DNA of 26,631 nucleotides, taken from positions 1 through 26,631 of the forward strand of contig JBLHWU010000073.1 of the NCBI GenBank assembly GCA_047629355.1. Direction: 5' to 3'. Below, one piece after another: positions 1 through 7,975 of this stretch. The translations under genes and the position numbers were made by a program. Position 1 is the first letter of the stretch, and the number at the start of each line of letters is the position of its first letter. This DNA is from CAYUNA01 sp047629355. GTDB taxonomy: Bacteria; Bacteroidota; Bacteroidia; Chitinophagales; Saprospiraceae. Under the pieces are notes generated by a model. It had not been told where the DNA came from and ran no database searches. It worked only from the letters and a program-made list of their open reading frames with translations.

Positions 1-1
1 A

Positions 2-2254
2 CGACCTGGCGCAAACACAATTTCTTCGGTAAATGCCGTCAAAGCAGCAATTCCGCAATTAAAAGAACGGATGCCTGATGATGTGAATTTGAATGTAATT
101 TTTGATCAATCTTCCTATGTCCGAAACGCGATTTCGGGCTTGACGAATGCAGGACTAGGTGGTTTGATACTGGTTTTTATTGTGTTGATTTTGTTCTTAG
201 GTAATTTTCGGTCGGCGTTGATTGTGGGGATTAGTTTGCCCTTGTCGGTACTGTTTGCTTTCATTGTTTTGGCGTTGACTGGACAGGCGATTAATAATAT
301 TACGCTGGGTGGAATGGCGCTGGTTTTGGGGCTTTTGGTAGATAATTCCATTGTTGTTTTAGAAAATTTTGACCGACATTTACAAATGGGTAAATCGTCA
401 TTTGTTGCAGCAAAAGATGCGGCCTTAGAAGTTGCGAATCCAGTATTGGCTTCGACTTTGGTGATAATTGTGGTGTTTTTGCCTGTGTTATTCTTGACGG
501 GCATTACGAAGTTTTTATTCTCCCCTTTGGCAATTACTGTAGCAGGCGCAATGGTTGGTTCGTACCTTTTTGCACTGACATTGATTCCATTGATGTCAGG
601 TTATTTATTTAGAAATCAAAAACAAGAGGAAGTCTCCGAAAAGCAAGGGTTTTTAAACGGATTTAGTCGTTTTATTGACCGTTTGAAAGGCAATTATCAA
701 AATAGTTTAAATCGTGTTTTGAATGCGAGAGGGGTGGTTTTACTGGTCACTTTATTACTCTTCGTTGGGTCACTTTTTTTAATCAAAATAAGTGGTTACG
801 AATTGTTTCCTCAATCGGATGTTGGACAAATGGAAATTCAAGTTCGTACAGAATCAGGAACGCCATTGCAAATTGCGCAAAAAACCATCATTGGAATGGA
901 ACAAGTTATCCGTGATGAAACGGGTGACGACTTAGAACAACTCATTTCCAATATCGGTGTTTTTTACGATTTGCCAGCGGCTTATACGCCCAATTCGGGA
1001 ACGCAAGATGCCTTTATTGGGGTGCAGCTGAAAGAAAGCCATACCGTGAGTACCTTTGATTATGCGAGTCGCTTGCGCGAAATTTTTCATGAGAAATTTC
1101 CTGGAGTAGAAGTGAGTTTTAACACAGGTGGTTTAATTACTGCAGCGTTGAATGAGGGAAAACCATCGCCAATTGATGTCCAAATAAAAGGGAATAAATT
1201 GGAAGTTCTCCGAGAGATTGCCGAACGGATTCAAGATACGATTTCAACGATTAGTGCGACCCGTGATGTCCGTATATTACAACGGATTGACCAACCTGCT
1301 AAAAACATTGATATTGACCGAATCAAAGCAGCGGAATTGGGTGTAGAACCCGTGGATGCGATTAAAAATATCGTTTCTGCGCTCAATTCTTCAACTACCT
1401 TTAATAAAGCATTTTGGATTGATGAAAAAAACGGGAATCACTATTATGTTGGGGTGACTTACCCTGAAAATTATATTGACAACGAATTGGTGTTGGAAAA
1501 CGTAGCGGTCGGAAGTAAGACGCAAGATATGACGATTCCGTTTAGAAATTTCTCCAAAATTAGCGATGGCGAAAATCCCGTAGAAATCAATCACCACAAT
1601 CTCTCTCGTGCCTTCAATGTCTATGCAAATGTGGAAGGACAAGACATTGGTCGAGTATCAGATGAAATTCAACGGCGCTTGGATTCAATGGAATTCCCAG
1701 CTGGTTATGCCGTAACTTTTGAGGGGGAAGTGGCGAGTATTCAATCGTCCTTTGGTGATTTGACGCTGGGACTGGTGTTGGCAGTCATATTTGCCTTTTT
1801 GATAATTACGCCCTTATTTAGGTCATTCCGTTTGCCACTGATTATTATTGCGACGTTTCCATTAGGTCTGATTGGGGTAGCGGTTTTGATGTTTCTAACC
1901 AATACCTTTTTGAGTATTCAATCGTTGATGGGCATAATTATGATGGTTGGAATTTCAGTGTCGTACGGTAATATTTTGGTGGATAGAATCAGTTCCTTAA
2001 CGAAAGAAGGTGTAAAAAAACGGGAAGCGATAATTCAGGGTGGCGTGGATAGATTTCGACCTGTTTTGATGACGGCAGCGACGACAATTTTTGGACTATT
2101 ACCAACAGCAATTGCGAGTAGTGCGGGGGCGGAAGCTAATGTTCCGTTGGCGATTGCGGTAATTGGAGGGACGTTTATGGCGATGATTTTGACGCTGTAT
2201 GTGGTGCCGGTGTTGTATAGTTTTATTGGAAAGGAAACTGTGGCGCAATCATAA
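2..2254 (+). CDS. RND efflux pump, inner-membrane subunit (5' truncated)
   Basis: This is the proton-driven pump of a tripartite efflux system (AcrB/HAE1-like), lacking its N-terminus. The frame is open from base 2 (reading RPGANTISSVNAV) through the ATG at 71, which is therefore internal; 750 residues are visible. Following the remaining porter segment come helix clusters (LGGLILVFIVLILFLG onward). The helix GLLVDNSIVVLENF is the family's TM4 proton-relay motif, with Asp kept and Asn in place of the usual second Asp. A large second periplasmic loop (about residues 260-570) precedes a final helix bundle. A full family member has about 1000-1050 residues, so roughly 270-300 are missing. Adaptor and outer-membrane factor genes follow on the same strand, separated by a transposase relic. 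Substrate cannot be told from sequence. Confidence 0.93.
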   Translation, partial: RPGANTISSVNAVKAAIPQLKERMPDDVNLNVIFDQSSYVRNAISGLTNAGLGGLILVFIVLILFLGNFRSALIVGISLPLSVLFAFIVLALTGQAINNITLGGMALVLGLLVDNSIVVLENFDRHLQMGKSSFVAAKDAALEVANPVLASTLVIIVVFLPVLFLTGITKFLFSPLAITVAGAMVGSYLFALTLIPLMSGYLFRNQKQEEVSEKQGFLNGFSRFIDRLKGNYQNSLNRVLNARGVVLLVTLLLFVGSLFLIKISGYELFPQSDVGQMEIQVRTESGTPLQIAQKTIIGMEQVIRDETGDDLEQLISNIGVFYDLPAAYTPNSGTQDAFIGVQLKESHTVSTFDYASRLREIFHEKFPGVEVSFNTGGLITAALNEGKPSPIDVQIKGNKLEVLREIAERIQDTISTISATRDVRILQRIDQPAKNIDIDRIKAAELGVEPVDAIKNIVSALNSSTTFNKAFWIDEKNGNHYYVGVTYPENYIDNELVLENVAVGSKTQDMTIPFRNFSKISDGENPVEINHHNLSRAFNVYANVEGQDIGRVSDEIQRRLDSMEFPAGYAVTFEGEVASIQSSFGDLTLGLVLAVIFAFLIITPLFRSFRLPLIIIATFPLGLIGVAVLMFLTNTFLSIQSLMGIIMMVGISVSYGNILVDRISSLTKEGVKKREAIIQGGVDRFRPVLMTAATTIFGLLPTAIASSAGAEANVPLAIAVIGGTFMAMILTLYVVPVLYSFIGKETVAQS

Positions 2255-2260
2255 TGTGCC

Positions 2261-2284
2261 CATAGTGCCTATAGTTGCACTATG
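2261..2284. terminator. Short hairpin after the RND pump gene
   Basis: CATAGTGC at 2261-2268 is matched by GCACTATG at 2277-2284 with an 8-base loop, seven bases after the pump stop codon. There is no T tract, so it may be a weak terminator, an mRNA-stabilising hairpin or part of the repeat that follows. Confidence 0.4.
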
Positions 2285-2286
2285 GA

Positions 2287-2373
2287 CTATTGCTATTTAA
2301 TCGCTCCGCGATTATTGCGAAAAATCGCGGAGCGATTGAATAGCAATAGCTCCGAATGCAATTCGGGGAAAAT
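2287..2373. repeat. REP-like palindromic unit, upstream copy
   Basis: Arms of 27 bases at 2287-2313 and 2323-2349 pair almost perfectly (one mismatch), with core AATCGCGGAGCGATT. A small second hairpin follows (CCGAATGCAATTCGG). The segment 2323-2373 recurs as a direct repeat at 2986-3036, on the far side of the transposase relic. REP palindromes flanking a RAYT gene are a known arrangement, so these are probably the sites that this transposase handled. Confidence 0.7.
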
Positions 2374-2465
2374 TTATAGGATAAAGAAATATTCGTTCGG
2401 TATAATTATTTGTTTTATGTTTGTGTGCATATTAAACATTTTATTTAAACTAGAAATAGACTACG

Positions 2466-2982
2466 ATGAAACGATACACCCAAATTCTTTATCAAATTGT
2501 TTTCAGCACAAAATATCGAACACCAATCCTTAGTAACGGTAAAAAAATAAGGGCAAAATAAACGAGGAGAGTTGGGGGAGTTATTTTTTTACCGTTACTT
2601 AACCAAAGAAAATCGACCCAAGCTATACCGTTATATGCGAGGGATTTTAGAAAATAAGAAATGCTTCGCTTATGAAATTAATGGGATTGAAGACCACTTA
2701 CACATCATCATGGATTTGCATCCGACAGTTGCCTTATCCAATTTGGTAAAAGACTTGAAATTGGCGAGTACGGAATTAATCAAAACAGAAGCGTTATTTC
2801 CTGATTTTGCAGGTTGGCAAATTGGTTACTCCGCCTTCACTTATTCTCAAAAATCAAAATCTCATTTAATCAATTATGTCAAAAACCAAGAGCAACATCA
2901 TAAAAAACGAAGCTTGTTAGAAGAATTAATTTTACTCCTAAAACGACATGGAATTGAATACGACGGAAAATACTTAGAATAA
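2466..2982 (+). pseudogene. REP-associated tyrosine transposase (IS200-like, Y1_Tnp), interrupted
   Basis: This is a single-strand HUH transposase of the IS200/RAYT type, broken in two. The N-terminal piece starts at ATG 2466 (MKRYTQILYQIVFSTKYRTP) and stops at 2559-2561 inside an inserted palindrome. The rest is readable from about 2600 (TKENRPKLYRYMRGILENKK) to 2982. It keeps the HUH metal motif in EDHLHIIMDL and the putative catalytic Tyr in LINYVKNQEQHH. An ATG at 2572 lies inside the inserted element, so a protein made from it would lack the N-terminal strand. The two parts are in different frames, even though removing the element plus one 3-bp target copy would be frame-neutral; a further one-base shift is implied. 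The gene probably no longer works. Confidence 0.85.
2532..2599. mobile_element. 68-bp miniature inverted-repeat element inside the transposase gene
   Basis: Perfect 19-bp terminal inverted repeats, AGTAACGGTAAAAAAATAA at 2532-2550 and its reverse complement at 2581-2599, enclose 30 bp. If the ends are taken as GTAACGGT...ACCGTTAC (2533-2598), both flanks are TTA, consistent with a 3-bp target duplication. The same ends occur on the 159-bp element at 5812-5970, so this looks like an internally deleted member of that family. There is no coding capacity. Confidence 0.82.
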
Positions 2983-2985
2983 AAT

Positions 2986-3036
2986 AATCGCGGAGCGATT
3001 AAACAGCAATAGCCCCAAATGCAATTCGGGGAAAAT
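2986..3036. repeat. REP-like unit, downstream copy (direct repeat of 2323-2373)
   Basis: The 51 bases match 2323-2373 at all but four positions, in the same orientation, starting AATCGCGGAGCGATT and ending ATTCGGGGAAAAT. It lies between the transposase relic and the adaptor start, so it also forms most of the adaptor's 5' leader. Confidence 0.75.
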
Positions 3037-3043
3037 AAGAAAA

Positions 3044-4255
3044 ATGATGATTAGAAAAATAAAAATGATGTGTTGGTGCAGTTTGCTATTATTGGCAAGT
3101 TGTAATCAGCCGCAGGAAACAACAACTGCCAAAGCAGGAAACTCGACTGCATCTACCAAAGTCCAAACCGTCGAAGTTATCCTACCTTCCACTCGTTCCT
3201 TCAATGCGCAAATGCAAATTAGCGGTACGGCAATGCCGAATCAAAAGGCGATGATTCATGCAATGGAAAGTGGTTATTTGCGGCAGTTGAACAAGGATAT
3301 TGGTGATAAAGTGAGTAAGGGAGAAATCTTGGCGCGACTGTACAATCCAGAAATTTCGCAACAATTGGCGCAATCCGAAGCCGATTTAGCGATTGCCGAA
3401 GCGATGCTGCAAACGCTGCAATCTGAGTTAAATTCGGCGAAATCAGAAGATAAAATATCGGCGTCCTATTTTGCCCGTTTAAAAAGTATTTCTGAAAAAA
3501 CGCCTGCCTTGACACCAATAGTTGAAGTGGAAAAAGCGGAAGCGGCAACAGAAATGGCAAAAGCAAAAGTTGCTACGATGGAAGCCAGAATTAAGGCGCA
3601 TCAACAGCGCATCGAAGCCGTAAAAAAGCAAGTACAATATTCGAAAGTGCGTAGCGGAATGTTGGCGATTAAAGCACCGTTTAGTGGAATTATTACAGGT
3701 CGGTATTTAGATGTTGGTTCGACGCTGCAAAGTGGGATTAGCAATTCAGGCGCGAGTGCTATCTTTGAAATCCAAGACATTGACCCAATTCGATTGACTT
3801 TACCGATTCCAGAAACTAATGCAGCTGCGGTGCGCAAAGGAATGGAGGTAAAGGTTGTTTTTCCAGAATTGGCAGGGGCAGATTTCACCGCAAAAGTAAG
3901 TAGAACGGCAAACTCTTTGGATGCTGGTTCGAAAACAATGCAAGCAGAAATCGATATTCCAAATCCAAACGGCCATATTATTAGCGGGATGTATGCGAAG
4001 GCAAAGATGCAAATCAATAGCCGCGAAAACGTACTTTCCTTACCTTTAACGGCGATTACTTTATATCAAGATTTACCACATGCGATGACGGTGAAAGATG
4101 ATATAGTCGTCATGATTCCTTTGCGAAAAGGTTTGTCTGGAAGAGATTATTTTGAAATTTTGAATTCAGAAATAACAGCGGAAACGATGGTGATTGTACA
4201 AGGAAAAGGCTTGGTGAAAGATGGGGATGTGGTAAGACCGATTTTGAAAAAGTAA
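3044..4255 (+). CDS. RND efflux periplasmic adaptor (membrane fusion lipoprotein)
   Basis: A 403-residue adaptor that would link the pump encoded upstream to the TolC-like factor encoded downstream. The N-terminus is a lipoprotein signal ending in the lipobox LLLASC (Cys20), so it is probably anchored in the inner membrane. Next come a lipoyl-like hairpin half (about 65-95, AMESGYLRQLNKDIGDKV), an alpha-helical coiled coil rich in Ala/Glu/Lys (about 100-200), the second lipoyl half (IKAPFSGIITGRYLDVG, about 207-225), a beta-barrel and a membrane-proximal domain. Length is usual for the AcrA/MexA/CusB-like superfamily. The start at 3044 gives a good lipoprotein signal. Order pump-adaptor-OMF on one strand suggests one operon, although the transposase relic and its repeats separate the pump gene by about 790 bp. 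Confidence 0.92.
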   Translation: MMIRKIKMMCWCSLLLLASCNQPQETTTAKAGNSTASTKVQTVEVILPSTRSFNAQMQISGTAMPNQKAMIHAMESGYLRQLNKDIGDKVSKGEILARLYNPEISQQLAQSEADLAIAEAMLQTLQSELNSAKSEDKISASYFARLKSISEKTPALTPIVEVEKAEAATEMAKAKVATMEARIKAHQQRIEAVKKQVQYSKVRSGMLAIKAPFSGIITGRYLDVGSTLQSGISNSGASAIFEIQDIDPIRLTLPIPETNAAAVRKGMEVKVVFPELAGADFTAKVSRTANSLDAGSKTMQAEIDIPNPNGHIISGMYAKAKMQINSRENVLSLPLTAITLYQDLPHAMTVKDDIVVMIPLRKGLSGRDYFEILNSEITAETMVIVQGKGLVKDGDVVRPILKK

Positions 4256-4285
4256 ATTGTCATTCTGACATTCTTTTGTCATTCT

Positions 4286-4362
4286 TTTGTCATTCCGAGC
4301 GAAGTAGAGGAGTCTAACGTGACGATACCTTCAGATTCCTCCACTGCGGTCGGAATGACAAA
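4286..4362. repeat. Intergenic palindrome of the GTCATTCCGAC type
   Basis: Arms of 30 bases at 4286-4315 and 4333-4362 pair imperfectly (TTTGTCATTCCGAGCGAAGT against the complement of a copy containing GCGGTCGGAATGACAAA). Partial extra copies of GTCATTC lie at 4258-4293 and of GGAATGACAAA at 4370-4380. A related half-copy occurs at 16024-16053, downstream of paaJ. Its position between adaptor and OMF genes suggests a transcript hairpin. Confidence 0.75.
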
Positions 4363-4400
4363 ATTACTCGGAATGACAAAACAAAACTAAAAATTAATTA

Positions 4401-5756
4401 ATGCAACCAATCAAAAATATTCATTTAAAAATAGCCCTCTGTATTCTTGCATGCTGCTTTTTTGCAAAAAATAAAGCAACCGCACAAGAAACACTACCCA
4501 TCAATTTTGAAATCGTTCTCCAACTTTGTAACGCCAATAATTTAACTATTCAAGAATACCAAATACGGCAAAAAGCTGCTGCTGCTGACCTCGCTAAAGC
4601 CAAAGAATGGTGGCTGCCCGAATTGTATGCAGGTATCCAAACAGAACAACGTTGGGGCGCAGCGATGAACGCAGATGGCAGATTCGCCTTAGATGTAGAA
4701 AATGATAATTTATGGGCGGGCATTGGCTTGGATGCGACTTGGAATTTCGCGGATGGTATCTTCAAAACTAAAGCCGCCAAGTTGCAAAATAAAGCTGCTG
4801 AATATCAAACGCAAGCTGCCAAAAATCAGACGATTTTAACTGCAATAGAAGCGTATTACGACTTTTTAGGCGCGCAGTTGGCGTATCAGGCTTATGAAAA
4901 ATTGGCAGAAGAATCAGATGTGCTTTCGCAACAAATAAGTATTCAAGTGGAAGCGGGATTGGGTTATGAATCAGATAATTTGTTGTCAAAAAGCAATCTA
5001 AATCATTTGAAAATTGAAATGCTGGATGCCAAAAGAAGGTGGGGAGCAACGGCAGCGAGACTGGCTAATTTGCTAAATATGAAGCCGAATATTCAATTGG
5101 TCAGTGTTGATACGTTATTAAATCCAGTTGAGCAAAGTACTGAAAATGAGGAAGTTGCCATAACTGCTGCTTATGATCGACGACCAGAGTTGAAAATGCT
5201 TAATTTGAATCAAGAAGCGCTCGCTACTGCGAAAAAAACGGCAACTATCGGTTTGGCTTTGCCAGAATTGCGATTGAATTATTTCACTTCTCAATTTGGT
5301 GATTTAAATAATCGAATCACACCTTTGAACGCAATTCAATTTCCAGAAACGGACCAATTATATCCGACGCAAGCCTTTAATATTGGTTTACTTTGGAAAA
5401 TTCCTTTGGGTACGTTATTGTATCAAGGTGATATTAAAAAATATGATGCGCAATTGGATTTAAAAGCGAACGAAATTGCACAACAAAAATTAACAATTAA
5501 CGAGGAAATTGCGGTATGTAAAATTACGATGGACAATGCTCGCGAGCAAATCAATTTGGCAAAAGAGGGTAGTGGATATGCCAAAAAAGCCTTAAATCAA
5601 AGTATTGCACGACAGGAATTGGGTGTGATTCGTCCTTTTGAAATATTGCAAGCGCAGGAGGTTTTTATCAAAATGCGGTTGGATTATATCAAGGTGGTGA
5701 GTCGTTTTAATGTTGCGACTTATCGTTATCAAGTGGCTATCGGCAATAATTTGTAG
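4401..5756 (+). CDS. TolC-family outer-membrane efflux protein
   Basis: A 451-residue outer-membrane factor completing the efflux system. The N-terminus is a signal peptide (hydrophobic IALCILACCFFA, probable cleavage after ATAQ near residue 28). The mature part has the two internally related halves of the family, with long Ala/Gln/Lys/Glu-rich helices (about 55-75, 125-230, 275-295, 360-440) separated by beta segments such as DNLWAGIGLDATWNF and PTQAFNIGLLWKIPLG. Length is typical. It starts 146 bp after the adaptor stop, across a palindromic repeat, and is probably co-expressed with it. Confidence 0.92.
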   Translation: MQPIKNIHLKIALCILACCFFAKNKATAQETLPINFEIVLQLCNANNLTIQEYQIRQKAAAADLAKAKEWWLPELYAGIQTEQRWGAAMNADGRFALDVENDNLWAGIGLDATWNFADGIFKTKAAKLQNKAAEYQTQAAKNQTILTAIEAYYDFLGAQLAYQAYEKLAEESDVLSQQISIQVEAGLGYESDNLLSKSNLNHLKIEMLDAKRRWGATAARLANLLNMKPNIQLVSVDTLLNPVEQSTENEEVAITAAYDRRPELKMLNLNQEALATAKKTATIGLALPELRLNYFTSQFGDLNNRITPLNAIQFPETDQLYPTQAFNIGLLWKIPLGTLLYQGDIKKYDAQLDLKANEIAQQKLTINEEIAVCKITMDNAREQINLAKEGSGYAKKALNQSIARQELGVIRPFEILQAQEVFIKMRLDYIKVVSRFNVATYRYQVAIGNNL

Positions 5757-5760
5757 TGTA

Positions 5761-5780
5761 CCGCAAACCTTCAGTTTGCG
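5761..5780. terminator. Hairpin after the OMF gene
   Basis: CGCAAAC and GTTTGCG pair around a 5-base loop within about 25 bases of the OMF stop codon, a plausible end of the efflux operon. No T run follows, so a terminator role is uncertain. Confidence 0.4.
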
Positions 5781-5811
5781 CGATACGTGATGTGCGTAAA
5801 CTGGAACTCTT

Positions 5812-5970
5812 AGTAACGATGAAAGAATAAGTTACTCAACTGGACAGAGGATAATTTTTCTCGGTTTTTGCTTGAAAGAAGGATAATTGTTGATACTTTG
5901 ACTGATTTCAAGTGAAAATTGAGGATAATTTGTCCTGTCCAGTTGGGTAACTTATTTTTTTACCGTTACT
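5812..5970. mobile_element. 159-bp miniature inverted-repeat element, full copy
   Basis: Terminal inverted repeats of about 36 bases: left AGTAACGATGAAAGAATAAG then TTACTCAACTGGACAG; right is the near-complement ending TTACCGTTACT at 5970. The interior (ATTGTTGATACTTTGACTGA) is nearly identical, reversed, to the interior of the element at 16693-16845. There is no open reading frame, so it would need a transposase supplied in trans. It begins the gene-free stretch 5757-6626. Confidence 0.85.
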
Positions 5971-6035
5971 TGGTAAAAAGGATTAAATAATATACAGCAT
6001 TATGCTGAAAATTCAACAGGTTTATCAGATTGATT

Positions 6036-6264
6036 GTGACTAAAGGGAGTTTAAGGGATAAAAGTGGTTTGCAAAACCGCTTTTATCCCTTAAAACCCCA
6101 TTCGCACTGCCGCAGGTAGCGCGCATTGTATTTTTTTGAAGCTCGAAAATCTTACGATTTTCTCGCTTCTCCATATTGACCTACACTTTTCACCGTAGAG
6201 CCAATTCTTTAGAAGAAAAAATCCCGGCGCATTATGGTACATCTTATTGAATTATTTTTACTTA
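6036..6264 (+). repeat. Two-hairpin repeat family, copy 1 (longest)
   Basis: Hairpin 1 is GGGATAAAAGTGGTTTGC paired with its complement (about 6056-6094). A spacer containing CTGCCGCAGGTAGCGCGC (about 6108-6125) follows, then hairpin 2 formed by GAAGCTCGAAAATCTTACGA and the following arm (about 6139-6173). A tail runs from about 6203 (AATTCTTTAGAAGAAAAAAT) through CGGCGCATTATGGT to TTTTTACTTA at 6264. Similar copies occur at 19806-19990 and 22622-22750, and the tail alone lies inverted at 26507-26569. It has no coding frame; it may be a non-autonomous mobile element or a structured RNA. Confidence 0.75.
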
Positions 6265-6306
6265 GTGGAGGGGCGAAAAAGTATAAATTTTTTCGCCCCT
6301 CCACTA
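6263..6306. terminator. Strong GC-rich hairpin, possible terminator
   Basis: Perfect 18-bp arms, TAGTGGAGGGGCGAAAAA at 6263-6280 and its complement at 6289-6306, with an 8-base loop. It abuts the end of the two-hairpin repeat. There is no neighbouring gene to terminate within 450 bp, so it may instead be a separate palindromic repeat. Confidence 0.55.
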
Positions 6307-6372
6307 AATTTATCCAGAAACTCAAAATTTTTACATGCTTTATTAATTATTATGCGTTATTTGACAATATCA

Positions 6373-6504
6373 TTCGCCAAATGATGAATAATTGAAAACA
6401 GAGTTATGTATTTATTTAGTAATCATATAATTACAAATCTATCTTATTGTAGATTTATAATTCATCATTTATAATTCATCATTTATAATTCATCATTTGG
6501 CGAA
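6373..6504. repeat. 132-bp inverted-repeat segment with ATTCATCATTT tandem units
   Basis: Perfect 17-bp arms TTCGCCAAATGATGAAT (6373-6389) and its complement (6488-6504) enclose AT-rich DNA. Next to the right arm a 14-bp unit, ATAATTCATCATTT, is repeated about three times (about 6457-6498). A smaller hairpin AAATCTA...TAGATTT lies at about 6435-6456. It could be a degenerate miniature element. No gene is visible. Confidence 0.6.
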
Positions 6505-6527
6505 GACATTGATTTGAATGACTACTT

Positions 6528-6562
6528 AGAAACGGTGAAAGAATAACTCCGCCATTTGGCAA
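6528..6562. mobile_element. Truncated end of the GTAACGGT-type miniature element
   Basis: The run starting TAGAAACGGTGAAAGAATAA and continuing ACTCCGCCATTTGGCA matches the left end of the element at 16693 (AGTAACGATAAAATAATAAC then TCCGCCATTTAGACA). No matching right end follows, so this is a solo end. Confidence 0.55.
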
Positions 6563-6605
6563 CATTTATTAGTGTCGCGTTAACCTACATTCCAAATGTC
6601 CTTAC

Positions 6606-6613
6606 TATATTTG
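6606..6613 (+). promoter_or_regulatory. Candidate -7 element for the endonuclease gene
   Basis: TATATTTG fits the Bacteroidota TAnnTTTG consensus and lies 13 bp before the ATG at 6627. No clear TTG stands at the expected distance upstream (TTAAC at about 6580 is the nearest), and the resulting 5' leader would be very short. Confidence 0.4.
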
Positions 6614-6626
6614 CACCAAAAAAAAA

Positions 6627-7877
6627 ATGACTAAGATTTTTACTGCTGCATTTTTACTCCTTCCAACCATTATTTTTACTCAATCCCCTTCAGACAAACT
6701 CGTTCAGCTTAAATCTCAAAAAGAGAGTTTACAGGTTGAAATCGCGAAGAAAGATGACCAAATTGAGGTCGCTAAGCTAGAGATTTGTCAAGAAAGTCTC
6801 CAAAAAATGGGCTTGCCTGCGCTTGCCGAAGGTGATGTTTTAATCAATCACGTTGCCATGTCGCTTGTTTATTCCGAGCCACACGAACAAGCAAAATGGG
6901 TTGCGCACATCATTACGCCTGATGTGATGACAGGGCAAACTTCGCGTAGCAATGACTTCCGGATTGACCCAAAAGTGACGACAGGAACGGCGGTCGAAAA
7001 GGACTATTTCCTAAAAACAGAATATTCAGATAAACCTACAGAATATGATGGTTTCGGCTACGACCGTGGGCATTTAGCACCGTCTGCTGATTTTCGCTGG
7101 AGCAAAAAGGCTTTGTCAGAATCGTATTTTTATTCCAATATGTCGCCGCAAGTAGCTGATTTTAATCGAGGAATTTGGGGCGAATTGGAGAATGCGATGC
7201 GGGGATATATTTATCGAAATGAAACGTCGAGTTTGTATGTGGTGACCGGCCCAATTTTGAAAGAAAATCTACCCGTAATTGAGCGGAGTATTAATAAAAT
7301 TACGATTCCAGAAAAGTATTTTAAAGTCGTCATTGACCCAGTAAAAGGGCGTGGGATTGGTTTTTTGCTGCCTAACAAAAAGTCAGCACAGCCGTTGGAA
7401 ACTTTCGCAATGACGATTGATGAAATTGAAAAACTAACAGGTTTGGACTTTTATCATGGCTTACCGGATGTGGAGGAAAATAAATTGGAAGCCGACACTG
7501 ATAAAACGGTTTGGCTAACTGATTTGCAAGAAGGAAATGTAGAAGCGTTGACCTTGCAAAACGTACCTCGACCACGTTCTTATCCGACGACTTTTGCGAA
7601 GAAATTTGTTGGAAAAAGCACAGAAGTTAACGTTTGTGGAACGGTAGTCAGTGGTCGAATTGCGCGTTCTGGTAATTTAATTTTAAATTTAGATAAAAAA
7701 TATCCGAACCCAATTTTCAATGTTTTTGTCAGAAAAGAAAACCTGCTGAATTTTAGTTATTCGCCTTTGGAATTGAAAGGAAAGCAGGTTTGTGTGCTTT
7801 GTAAAGTGGCGAAAATGGGGAGTACGCCGACGATGTATATTGAGGATGAAAATGCGATTGAGGTGATTGTGGAGTAG
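6627..7877 (+). CDS. Exported DNA/RNA non-specific endonuclease (NucA family) with OB-like C-terminal domain
   Basis: A 416-residue secreted or periplasmic nuclease. An N-terminal signal peptide (about 1-19, ending TIIFTQ) is followed by a short charged coiled coil (about 22-55). The beta-beta-alpha-metal nuclease domain spans about 75-290 and has the hallmark DRGH motif (Asp146-His149, the His being the general base), then NMSPQ (Asn171) and FNRGIWGELE (Asn180, Glu187), which carry metal-binding and active-site residues in this family. After a linker, residues about 325-416 (KKFVGKSTEVNVCGTVVSGR onward) look like a small OB-fold domain, which could bind nucleic acid. No immunity gene is adjacent, as expected for an exported scavenging enzyme. 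The start follows an A-rich leader. Confidence 0.9.
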   Translation: MTKIFTAAFLLLPTIIFTQSPSDKLVQLKSQKESLQVEIAKKDDQIEVAKLEICQESLQKMGLPALAEGDVLINHVAMSLVYSEPHEQAKWVAHIITPDVMTGQTSRSNDFRIDPKVTTGTAVEKDYFLKTEYSDKPTEYDGFGYDRGHLAPSADFRWSKKALSESYFYSNMSPQVADFNRGIWGELENAMRGYIYRNETSSLYVVTGPILKENLPVIERSINKITIPEKYFKVVIDPVKGRGIGFLLPNKKSAQPLETFAMTIDEIEKLTGLDFYHGLPDVEENKLEADTDKTVWLTDLQEGNVEALTLQNVPRPRSYPTTFAKKFVGKSTEVNVCGTVVSGRIARSGNLILNLDKKYPNPIFNVFVRKENLLNFSYSPLELKGKQVCVLCKVAKMGSTPTMYIEDENAIEVIVE

Positions 7878-7896
7878 TCGCTTCGTTATTAAGTTC

Positions 7897-7929
7897 AAAT
7901 CATGGTGATTTTTAAAATCACCATGATTT
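7897..7929. terminator. Perfect hairpin AAATCATGGTGATTT after the endonuclease gene
   Basis: 15-bp arms (7897-7911 and 7915-7929) with a 3-base loop, 20 bp after the endonuclease stop. A near-identical hairpin lies at 24730-24762 with no related gene beside it, so this is a dispersed palindrome which may serve as a terminator. Confidence 0.65.
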
Positions 7930-7975
7930 AATCCCAATAAAAATCAGCATCCTTGCCCAAACTTCTACCCATTTT

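Noticed and set aside
2282..2533. An 83-codon plus-strand frame between the pump and the transposase
   Set aside because: It reads through the REP palindrome, overlaps the transposase start in another frame and has no protein-like features.
6457..6500. A CRISPR-like array in the ATTCATCATTT repeats
   Set aside because: The units are 14 bp and contiguous with no spacers; this is a short tandem repeat beside an inverted arm.
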